A stretch of DNA of 24,124 bases from a virus, in the IMG/VR virus record IMGVR_UViG_3300022929_000201, positions 1 through 24,124 of that record; one strand, written 5' to 3'. The translations under genes were made by a program, and so were the position numbers. The notes under the pieces are model-generated. The model was not told the origin of the DNA, made no database searches, and was given only the letters and a program-made list of their open reading frames with translations. Below, piece after piece: positions 16,149 through 21,870 of the stretch. Position 1 is the first letter of the stretch; each line of letters starts with the position of its first letter.

Positions 16149-16164
16149 GTCAAGAACTATTTTT
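16125..16164 (-). promoter_or_regulatory. Sigma70 promoter for the primase-polymerase unit
   Basis: On the minus strand the -35 TTGACA is at 16153-16148 and the -10 TATAAT at 16130-16125, with a 17-bp spacer and the shared upstream block AAAAATAGTTC. The predicted start is near 16118, about 38 nt before the GTG of the 83-aa gene. It is the only copy here with the consensus TTGACA. It is overlapped by the inverted repeat at 16102-16148. Confidence 0.85.
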
Positions 16165-16165
16165 G

Positions 16166-17515
16166 TCAAAGGTCATCAATAGTTTCGTCAGTCTTATGTG
16201 AACTATCTTCTCTCTCTTTCGGAGTCAGGGCAGTTTCCGGCCCGATCTTTAGAGTTTCCCAATCTACAGTAGATGAAAACGAACGCATACTGGCGGCACG
16301 CATTTTAACACAGTTAAAAGTCATGCAATTGTCCTCGTGATCCCAGGTTTCCAAGGCATAGGCCGCATCCGCTGCGTCCAAGATACCTTTGGCGAAACGA
16401 GCCTCACCAGTAGCGTCTGTTTGGTATGGAGAGAATACAGTGCATTCATACTCCTGTGCCATAGCTTTCAGTGCTTTACTAACTTCAATCTGTTCAGTCC
16501 AGTCGTACTGCCCGCCTCGTGCGGGAGCGGCAGAGCGTTTAACCTGGTTTATATAGTCTACAATAATCACACCTACGTCTAATGCTTTGACTTTCTTGTC
16601 AAGCGTTGCACGTATCTTAGCTAATGTAAGAGACGGATCGTAAACAACTTGTAACTGCTGAGTCGGGAGAAGCTCGCAGCTAGTAGTTAGTTTATCGTGA
16701 AACTTCTCAAAGTCTCTGTGTTCTTTGTATTCCATAAGACGCTCTTGCCCTTGCTGGAAGCGATTTGCCCACCAGCCAGCCACTTTTTCCCATTCGAGTA
16801 CACTAAGATTTTTAGTGCGTAAACGAGAAAACGGCACACCAGTCGCTATTGCACAGCAACGCTGTAGAACAGAGCGGCTATCCATCTCAATAGTGAAATA
16901 AATAGCGGATCGACCGGATTCAACGACATTATTAGCAATGTTAGCACAAGTTAAGGATTTACCAGCACCTCTACGACCGCCTACAAGAACCAAGTCTCGG
17001 GGGGAGAACTTTATCTCGTGATCGTATTCAGCGTTTAAGCCGAGGCCAATATATTTCCCTATCTCTTCTTCAGGTTCAAAAAGTTTTATGCGTTGCATAC
17101 TTTCTTCTGGAACCTCCAAATCTACTTTCTCTTCAATGTCAAGTACGATCTGGTGTAGTTGTCCTACTGACTCTTCCGCATCTGCGAACAGTACGGTATT
17201 ATCAATGTAACTATCAAGCGAATTCAGAATTTCTTTCTGAGTGTATTCGTTCTTGAGGTATTGCAATAAAGTATATGCGTCTACATCAACATCAACTGCT
17301 TCAATAGCGTGTATCTTTTCTTGCGTACCAGAATGGCGAATACTAAGCTTGAGATCATCGAACGAGGGGAGCGAATGAAAATTCTCACAGTGCTTATCAA
17401 TAAGCTCATGGAGCTTATGATATTCGGCAGGCAAGTATTCCTTACGCAGATAAGACCAAGTCTCAAAGTCGCGCAATGAAATAACCTGCTTGATAATAGC
17501 ACTAGATATATTCAA
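16166..17515 (-). CDS. dnaB: Replicative DnaB-type DNA helicase
   Basis: The 449-aa protein is a RecA-fold hexameric helicase of the DnaB/T4 gp41 type. The N-terminal 150 residues are helical and diverged. Walker A is GGRRGAGKS (179-187), the catalytic glutamate region is YFTIEMDSRS (206-215), Walker B is IIVDYINQV (317-325), and FSPYQTDATG (361-370) corresponds to the DnaB H4 segment. The start is a TTG at 17515, supported by a GGGGGA ribosome-binding site about 5 nt upstream and by the lack of a nearby ATG. A terminator ends 14 nt before the start, and no promoter was found between them, so expression probably depends on read-through. The stop lies just upstream of the promoter at 16125. 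Confidence 0.93.
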   Translation of the reverse strand: MNISSAIIKQVISLRDFETWSYLRKEYLPAEYHKLHELIDKHCENFHSLPSFDDLKLSIRHSGTQEKIHAIEAVDVDVDAYTLLQYLKNEYTQKEILNSLDSYIDNTVLFADAEESVGQLHQIVLDIEEKVDLEVPEESMQRIKLFEPEEEIGKYIGLGLNAEYDHEIKFSPRDLVLVGGRRGAGKSLTCANIANNVVESGRSAIYFTIEMDSRSVLQRCCAIATGVPFSRLRTKNLSVLEWEKVAGWWANRFQQGQERLMEYKEHRDFEKFHDKLTTSCELLPTQQLQVVYDPSLTLAKIRATLDKKVKALDVGVIIVDYINQVKRSAAPARGGQYDWTEQIEVSKALKAMAQEYECTVFSPYQTDATGEARFAKGILDAADAAYALETWDHEDNCMTFNCVKMRAASMRSFSSTVDWETLKIGPETALTPKEREDSSHKTDETIDDL

Positions 17516-17529
17516 CAGTTCCCCCGAAC

Positions 17530-17569
17530 AAAAAAGAGCCTACACGTGCCCTAAAGCAGAGGTGTAGGC
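17530..17569 (-). terminator. Intrinsic terminator between the D5-like gene and dnaB
   Basis: On the minus strand GCCTACAC (17569-17562) pairs perfectly with GTGTAGGC (17545-17538) around a 16-nt loop. TC and a run of six T follow (17535-17530). It lies 16 nt after the D5-like stop and 14 nt before the dnaB start. It is the cleanest intrinsic terminator in the window. Confidence 0.85.
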
Positions 17570-17585
17570 CATGTTTTACAACAAC

Positions 17586-18311
17586 TTACTGTGCAGCTTT
17601 CTGTTGACGAGCAGCGCCGTCATAGTCAGCAGCAGACAGACCACGGCGAGTCAGCATGGTTTTAACACCACGAGCTGTCTTACCAATAGCTTCAGCGATA
17701 GCTTCAACAGTCATGTCACCGATGTTAGTCAGTGCAGCCAAAGGATCTTCTTTGTCAGAACCTTTAGTGTGCTCTTGCTTAGGAATAGCAGCGATTTCGC
17801 CTGAACGAAGGAGGCTCAGAGCCTTACCACGAACAGAGTTTACGCTACGATCCAGAGCTTCTGCGATAGCTTCAACGAAAGCACCGTCATTAACCATACC
17901 GATAAAGGTGGCTTCTTCAGCTTCGCTGTACGTGCGTACAGTTTCTACTTTAGGAGCTGGCTTGACGTGGCCAGTCAGTTCCATAGACAAGATTTTGCCT
18001 TGGATTGACTTAGCTGAGAATGCACCATCTTCAAAGTGATTAGCGATTTCAGCATAAGTATACTCACCGCTGTTGTCATTGACAAAAGCTGCGAGGGTTG
18101 CTTCTTGGTCTTCCGAGAAAGACTTACCGCCAGCGGTAGAAGCGAGGACTACATCGTAACCCATCTTGCGCAATTTGCTAGAGATAGAACGAGTAGAGGT
18201 TTCAAGTTGTTCTGCTGCTTCTGCAACAGTTGCTTGAGAAATAGGTGATTCATCACCTACGAATGAGGTAAGTTGAGCAGTACGCTCTTCAGTCCACTTA
18301 GGAAGTGCCAT
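17586..18311 (-). CDS. Multi-repeat HTH (Myb-like) DNA-binding protein, T5 D5-like
   Basis: The 241-aa protein is built from repeats of one unit: an aromatic-S/T-E-x-x start, a first helix, then a helix-turn-helix of the form xxxIAexLxxSxxSVxxKl. Copies lie at about 4-53 (KWTEERTAQL; AEAAEQLETSTRSISSKL), 66-113 (FSEDQEATL; AEIANHFEDG), 128-171 (YSEAEEATF; EAIAEALDRSVNSV) and a half-copy at 201-225 (EAIAEAIGKTARGV). Length and context match T5 D5, an abundant dsDNA-binding protein that also controls transcription; the link is from memory. The ATG directly follows the ligase stop (TAAATG) with GGAG 9 nt upstream. A strong terminator follows the gene, which fits high separate expression. DNA binding is likely; D5 identity is inferred. 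Confidence 0.75.
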   Translation of the reverse strand: MALPKWTEERTAQLTSFVGDESPISQATVAEAAEQLETSTRSISSKLRKMGYDVVLASTAGGKSFSEDQEATLAAFVNDNSGEYTYAEIANHFEDGAFSAKSIQGKILSMELTGHVKPAPKVETVRTYSEAEEATFIGMVNDGAFVEAIAEALDRSVNSVRGKALSLLRSGEIAAIPKQEHTKGSDKEDPLAALTNIGDMTVEAIAEAIGKTARGVKTMLTRRGLSAADYDGAARQQKAAQ

Positions 18312-19091
18312 TTATATAACTCCGTTATTTGTTAGTTGGCCTAGGTTATCAACTACTGTGATACCTTTTGACCTTGCTTGGTTAGTTTTTGCCGATTCAA
18401 TTCCTGACTCATTTAATAGATGAGTGCAGTCTTTAGTAAGAGTACTTTTTACAATCCATCCATAGTGCTCTAAGTATTTAGTAGCTTCTGCTTTTGATGG
18501 AAAACTCTTTAGTTTTCCAGTAATACAGACTACTCCTACAGGATCTATAGTGACTGTAATAGTATCTTTTGACTTCTCAGTGAATTTAAAATCAAAAGGC
18601 AGTTGTGTATCATATACTCCTAGGAAGTCCCAGTGATACCAGTCCATTAGGGATTCCGTAGCTTTTAGGCCAAGACCGGCATCTGCACACTTATCTTCGC
18701 TCAGTTCAAATATATTAGTGATTACTGAAGATAGCTTGTTTGCTGCTGTTTTGCCTATTAGCGGAATACTGAACGCTGGTAGTACCATCTCAAGAGGGGC
18801 ACTCTCAGAGTTCTTAATCTCAGCAAATAGCTTTGCTGCAATCTTTGGAGAGGAAAGACACTCTGCAATCTGATCTTCAGCAAGACAATATATCTCACGA
18901 ATATCAGATAGACCTAGCTTCTCAATGGAGCTTGGCCCAAGACCCTTAATTTTAAGAGTCTTTGCAAAGTGCTCTACTTTTTTCTGCATCTGTGCGGTAC
19001 AGGACGCAGACACACAGTACAGAAGGTGATTCCGCCAAGTAAGTTCCGCACTGCAACTAGGGCAATGTGTAGGAGCTTGGATCGGTATCAT
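18312..19091 (-). CDS. NAD+-dependent DNA ligase, C-terminal subunit (Zn finger, HhH, BRCT)
   Basis: The 259-aa protein corresponds to the C-terminal third of bacterial LigA. A four-cysteine zinc finger is formed by C10, C13, C26 and C31 (HCPSC, YCVSASC). Helix-hairpin-helix segments follow (KIKGLGPSSIEKLG, FSIPLIGKTAANKL, AGLGLKATESL), then a BRCT domain (about 185-255, VCITGKLKSFPSKAEATKYL). The adenylation domain is absent and is encoded by the neighbouring gene, so the two products must work together, as in T5, where the NAD+ ligase is also encoded by two genes. ATG 19091 has AGAGGA upstream and its own promoter at 19121. This is not a frameshifted single gene: a promoter and about 80 nt separate the parts. 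Confidence 0.9.
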   Translation of the reverse strand: MIPIQAPTHCPSCSAELTWRNHLLYCVSASCTAQMQKKVEHFAKTLKIKGLGPSSIEKLGLSDIREIYCLAEDQIAECLSSPKIAAKLFAEIKNSESAPLEMVLPAFSIPLIGKTAANKLSSVITNIFELSEDKCADAGLGLKATESLMDWYHWDFLGVYDTQLPFDFKFTEKSKDTITVTIDPVGVVCITGKLKSFPSKAEATKYLEHYGWIVKSTLTKDCTHLLNESGIESAKTNQARSKGITVVDNLGQLTNNGVI

Positions 19092-19120
19092 GCGGAGTGT
19101 CCTCTATTGATTGAATGTAT

Positions 19121-19160
19121 ATTATAAACAAGTTTAAGGTAAAAGTCAAGAACTATTTTT
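19121..19160 (-). promoter_or_regulatory. Sigma70 promoter for the ligase C-terminal and D5-like genes
   Basis: On the minus strand the -35 TTGACT is at 19149-19144 and the -10 TATAAT at 19126-19121, with a 17-bp spacer. The upstream block AAAAAATAGTTC and downstream ATACATTCA match the other copies. Start near 19114, with the ATG 23 nt further on. Confidence 0.9.
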
Positions 19161-19172
19161 TCTAAGGTGAAC

Positions 19173-20093
19173 CTATTCGGCTACACGTCTCAAAATTCGA
19201 GGTATAATTTCCCCAGATCTAATAACTTCCACCATACACCCAATCTCCAGATTGAGCTCTTGGATATACTCTATGTTGTGCAGGGTTGCCTTTCTTACGT
19301 TAGCGTCTCCAATGAGCACAGGCTCTAGGATTGCTACAGGGCTAACCACACCAGATTTGCCTGTCTGCCACACAACATCGAGTAACTTTGTTACTACACC
19401 ATTCTTCTGCTCTTTGAAAGCAAAAGCACCACGAGGATGATGTGCAGTAAATCCGAGTTGCTTGAAAGTCTTATACGAATCTACACGATAGACAATGCCA
19501 TCTGTAGGATATTCACTAGCATCAAACTTATTAACTGTACTGAAGCCTTGAACGCTTAAAGCCCTCATTGCTTCGCTCCATGTATCATAGTCTCCGCCTT
19601 GAATATCATAGGCCACAAAAGTCAGGTCTCGAGCATGAAACTCGTCCATACACTTTAGGTTTAGTGACCCCGCTGCGACATTTCGAGCATTTACAACACG
19701 AGATGGGCAAACTACCTCACCTGTAATCTGGATACTGCCTCGATAGAGGATTTCCTCAGGTACTAGGTACTGCATCTTTTCAGTGATGTCTCTTCCGACA
19801 TTACCATCACCTCGTGTTAAAGCTAGTGCCAATAATCCATTTACATAGACTAAAGACACTGCTGCACCATCAAGTTTGGGAGTCTGCACGTATTCGTCTA
19901 GTGCCGGGGCACTATTCATATCAAAGACTTTTTTGAGCGAGTACATTGGGTACAGATGTGGAATGCCGTCAGTAATCTTATGGCCTACCTCATTGTATCC
20001 GTACTTTGCAGCTAACTCATCGAACTCGATATCCGAGATAATCGGAGTACCTTCGTAGTATGCGTTACTTGCGTTGTCTAAAAAGTCTTTCAT
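19173..20093 (-). CDS. ligA: NAD+-dependent DNA ligase, N-terminal adenylation subunit
   Basis: The 306-aa protein carries domain Ia (NASNAYYEGTPIISDIEFDE, typical of NMN binding), the nucleotidyltransferase motif TPKLDG with K73 as the AMP-accepting lysine (numbered from ATG 20093), ALTRGDGNVGRDIT as the next conserved motif, and an OB-fold start (WQTGKSGVVSPVAILEPVLI, ATLHN, RSGEIIPRI). It ends before the zinc finger, which lies in the next gene. The frame opens at a GTG at 20105, only 7 nt after the predicted RNA start. ATG 20093, with GTGGGA upstream, is preferred. Copy 5 of the YAGCGGGGTY motif is inside. Function is secure as half of a two-gene ligase. Confidence 0.92.
   Translation of the reverse strand: MKDFLDNASNAYYEGTPIISDIEFDELAAKYGYNEVGHKITDGIPHLYPMYSLKKVFDMNSAPALDEYVQTPKLDGAAVSLVYVNGLLALALTRGDGNVGRDITEKMQYLVPEEILYRGSIQITGEVVCPSRVVNARNVAAGSLNLKCMDEFHARDLTFVAYDIQGGDYDTWSEAMRALSVQGFSTVNKFDASEYPTDGIVYRVDSYKTFKQLGFTAHHPRGAFAFKEQKNGVVTKLLDVVWQTGKSGVVSPVAILEPVLIGDANVRKATLHNIEYIQELNLEIGCMVEVIRSGEIIPRILRRVAE
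19666..19675 (-). repeat. YAGCGGGGTY motif, copy 5 (candidate T5-type nick site)
   Basis: On the minus strand the bases read CAGCGGGGTC, preceded by TCG. It is read as GCA GCG GGG TCA (A-A-G-S) within the ligase adenylation gene. Confidence 0.5.
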
Positions 20094-20118
20094 GCGTATT
20101 CCCACTTAATGAATGTAT

Positions 20119-20158
20119 ATTATACCGACAAATGAAACTAAAGTCAAGAACTATTTTT
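20119..20158 (-). promoter_or_regulatory. Sigma70 promoter for the ligase adenylation subunit
   Basis: On the minus strand the -35 TTGACT is at 20147-20142 and the -10 TATAAT at 20124-20119, with a 17-bp spacer. The upstream AAAAATAGTTC contains the TAG stop of the PC4-like gene (20153-20151). Predicted start near 20112. Confidence 0.9.
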
Positions 20159-20453
20159 CGTAAACCTGGGACATTAAATCAGAAAAGTGTTCCTCAATGA
20201 TCTCCCTAGATTCTGCTAACGATAATATCTCAGTTAAACCCACAAAGAGTTCTCTTGAGTTATTAAAGTCCAGGGGCATTGATATGCCTTCTGGTGTTGG
20301 CTTCCATTCCTCTGTAAAGTCAAGATAGTATTTTCGTAGACTCAAATACTCAACACCTCGAAAGGTACTGACAGTGAGGCGTACTTGTACTTCCTTACTT
20401 TCATCATAGTGAATTACTCTCTCGAATAATTCTGGGGCTTCATGTAGTTCCAT
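20151..20453 (-). CDS. PC4-like ssDNA-binding protein
   Basis: The 100-aa protein matches the PC4/YdbC fold pattern: a beta hairpin EVQVRLTVSTFRGVEYLSLR, then YYLDFTEEWKPTPEGISMPL, then a helix RELFVGLTEILSL. These correspond to the eukaryotic PC4 signature of a strand block, KPGKKGISL-like turn and dimerising helix. A PC4 homologue linked to recombination-dependent replication has been described in phage T5, from memory. ATG 20453 has GAGG 6 nt upstream and is preferred over a TTG at 20465. The gene follows the 86-aa gene closely, and its TAG stop is supplied by the promoter at 20119. The fold is likely; the ssDNA role is from the family. Confidence 0.75.
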   Translation of the reverse strand: MELHEAPELFERVIHYDESKEVQVRLTVSTFRGVEYLSLRKYYLDFTEEWKPTPEGISMPLDFNNSRELFVGLTEILSLAESREIIEEHFSDLMSQVYEK

Positions 20454-20461
20454 TAGTCGCC

Positions 20462-20722
20462 TCAATTACGAAGAATTGAGGATAATGATACTACACTTGT
20501 TACATTCTTAGGCTTTATCAGGCGGTACGAGTCCGTATCCCAACAAAACATTAGAAGTGTATCGGTAGTTTCTTTTGCACGGTTTTTCTTTTGTTGGATA
20601 TACGGAGTGCTAAAATCTAATGTACAAACATTATACTTTAGTTTATTACTGTTTTCACTTCGATAAGTAATTACAGCATCACCGTGGTCTTCAACAATCT
20701 GTGCTAGTTCTTCTTTTTTCAC
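20462..20722 (-). CDS. Conserved small phage protein of unknown function, 86 aa
   Basis: The product has a short helical start (KKEELAQIVEDHGDA), then likely beta strands (VITYRSENSNKLKYNVCTLD), and a distinctive end TLLMFCWDTDSYRLIKPKNV. The overall look is a small beta-barrel of the Lsm/SH3 size class, but no family is recognised. The start is GTG at 20722 with a near-perfect AAAGGAG ribosome-binding site. That site can pair with an upstream copy of its complement (20771-20778), so translation may be controlled. The TGA stop overlaps the GAGG ribosome-binding site of the PC4-like gene. Belonging to the same unit as PC4 suggests a replication or transcription link. Confidence 0.7.
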   Translation of the reverse strand: MKKEELAQIVEDHGDAVITYRSENSNKLKYNVCTLDFSTPYIQQKKNRAKETTDTLLMFCWDTDSYRLIKPKNVTSVVSLSSILRN

Positions 20723-20727
20723 AGTTG

Positions 20728-20778
20728 CTCCTTTAAAGCAGGTTAGCAGAATCTTCTGCTGTACTATCCATAAAGGAG
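20728..20778 (-). promoter_or_regulatory. Leader fold that can mask the ribosome-binding site of the 86-aa gene
   Basis: In the minus-strand RNA, CUCCUUUA (20778-20771) is the exact complement of UAAAGGAG (20735-20728), the ribosome-binding site of the gene at 20722. The 35-nt loop contains a second perfect stem, AGCAGA/UCUGCU (20760-20755 with 20750-20745). A 12-codon frame, ATG 20771 to TAA 20733, fills the loop and its stop lies in the ribosome-binding site. Regulation is inferred. Confidence 0.5.
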
Positions 20779-20798
20779 GTGCGCCGTTTTGTTGTTAT

Positions 20799-20822
20799 CC
20801 CAGGCAGCGCGTGCCTCCTGGG
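20799..20822 (-). repeat. GC-rich hairpin in the 134-nt leader
   Basis: CCCAGG (20822-20817 on the minus strand) pairs with CCTGGG (20804-20799). An alternative inner stem pairs AGGCA with TGCCT. No T-run follows on the minus strand, so this is not a typical terminator. It could be an RNA-processing or stability element for the downstream genes. Confidence 0.45.
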
Positions 20823-20856
20823 CTAAGGTAGTTAGTCGTTTAGACGCTCTTAGAAT

Positions 20857-21303
20857 CTAGCTGTTGACAGCCGTTACTACAGCAGCGAAGTACTGTGCAG
20901 CTTTACCAGTCAACTTGGAAATGATTTCCTCGTCAACTTCTTGGCCAGCATCAGATAGTGCTGCGGACAGAGCTGCGATAGCGTCTGCTTTTGATACTCG
21001 TGTACCGCCGGTACTGCCAGATGATGCTTTTGCACCGCTAGCAGCAGGTGTCTTCTTGACGTATACACCAGCTTTGGTGAGAATCATACGAACACCGTTA
21101 GGAGATTCATCAAGTTCTTCTGCGATCTCTTTAACGATTTCCATAGATGTTTCAGGGGTTGGTTCAGCTTCTTCGTACATTGAAACTGCTTGTGCTTTTT
21201 TGTCGTCGTCCCACGCCATTTTGCGCTTCCTTCTATTAGTAAGTGGTGCTCCAGGACAGTTTCCTGTTGCTCGTAATTGTGCTTGGTAAAATCGGTCGCC
21301 CAT
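20857..21303 (-). CDS. Single-unit HTH DNA-binding-like protein, 148 aa
   Basis: From ATG 21303 the product starts MGDRFYQAQLRATGNC and has a basic stretch RRKRK. It then carries one copy of the unit seen repeated in the D5-like protein: AWDDDKKAQAVSMYEE, then IVKEIAEELDESPNGVRMIL. A serine/threonine/alanine-rich linker follows (PAASGAKASSGSTGG), then a helical tail. GAGGA precedes ATG 21303 and is used here. A second start, ATG 21219 with AAGGAAG upstream, would give a protein beginning MAWDDDKK. It lies 19 nt after the predicted RNA start of the promoter at 21329, so high expression is likely. A DNA-binding or transcription role is inferred from the shared unit. Confidence 0.7.
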   Translation of the reverse strand: MGDRFYQAQLRATGNCPGAPLTNRRKRKMAWDDDKKAQAVSMYEEAEPTPETSMEIVKEIAEELDESPNGVRMILTKAGVYVKKTPAASGAKASSGSTGGTRVSKADAIAALSAALSDAGQEVDEEIISKLTGKAAQYFAAVVTAVNS

Positions 21304-21328
21304 TGCTTTCCTCATTTATTAAGTGTAT

Positions 21329-21369
21329 ATTATAACAATATATACCAAAGAAAGTCAAGAATTATTTTT
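21329..21369 (-). promoter_or_regulatory. Sigma70 promoter for the HTH / 86-aa / PC4-like unit
   Basis: On the minus strand the -35 TTGACT is at 21358-21353 and the -10 TATAAT at 21334-21329. The spacer is 18 bp, one longer than in the other copies. The upstream block is AAAAATAATTC. The TGA stop of the methyltransferase gene lies inside the -35 hexamer (21357-21355). Confidence 0.85.
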
Positions 21370-21870
21370 CTTAGGCCTAATAAAAGCTGTAAAACTTGCT
21401 TCCTTAAACTCAAGAGACTCTAGTGTGTAAAATTCCTGTAGTACTTCTACCCACCAAGCTACTGGGCGTAATAAAATATGTGCATTCCTTCCGTCTGGAA
21501 GAAAGTGTTTAGACTCTGTTAATGCTATATTCAACATAGCACCTACTGTAAATTTACTAGCAATATGCTCTAGCACCGAATAAAGATGCTCAGGTTCAAT
21601 ATGTTCTAGTACGTCTATACATAATAAGTGCTTACAAACTTGAGGGTCTGCACTCCACTGAGGTACACCTGGATCATAGTTTACTATTTTAATTGGCAGA
21701 ATAAAAGGTACGTTTTTACCCTTTCCACACCCGTAATCAAGTAATTCTGTAACTTCTTCTTCCAGAATCCATTTGGAGATACGTAACATATACATACGAG
21801 GGCCGTTACCCCAAGTAACGTTTTCCTCATGTAAGGTTTGTAGCTGTTGTCTATAGTAATCGCTTATCAT
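21355..21870 (-). CDS. Class I SAM-dependent methyltransferase-like protein
   Basis: The 171-aa protein has the Rossmann methyltransferase motifs: motif I LLDYGCGKGKN (43-53), an acidic residue at the end of strand 2 (NYDPG, D66) and motif IV-like LCIDVLEHIEP (83-93). It lacks DPPY or PCQ motifs of DNA adenine or cytosine methyltransferases, so it more likely acts on a small molecule, protein or RNA. The N-terminus YYRQQLQTLHEENVTWGNG is typical of type-11/12 methyltransferases of phages. The ATG overlaps the HTH gene stop by 4 nt (ATGA). The last residues KNNS and the TGA come from the promoter at 21329. Substrate unknown. Confidence 0.75.
   Translation of the reverse strand: MISDYYRQQLQTLHEENVTWGNGPRMYMLRISKWILEEEVTELLDYGCGKGKNVPFILPIKIVNYDPGVPQWSADPQVCKHLLCIDVLEHIEPEHLYSVLEHIASKFTVGAMLNIALTESKHFLPDGRNAHILLRPVAWWVEVLQEFYTLESLEFKEASFTAFIRPKKNNS

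Noticed and set aside
20723-20856. Possible tRNA in the leader stretch
   Set aside because: No acceptor stem pairing, no T-loop consensus and no anticodon arm could be laid out.
20771-20859. Perfect AAAGGAGGT on the plus strand followed by a short TTG-started frame
   Set aside because: The product would be about 23 aa with no promoter. The same bases are better explained as the complement of the ribosome-binding site on the minus strand.
20864-20869. TTGACA on the plus strand
   Set aside because: No -10 box at suitable spacing and no plus-strand gene downstream; it is the end of the HTH gene.
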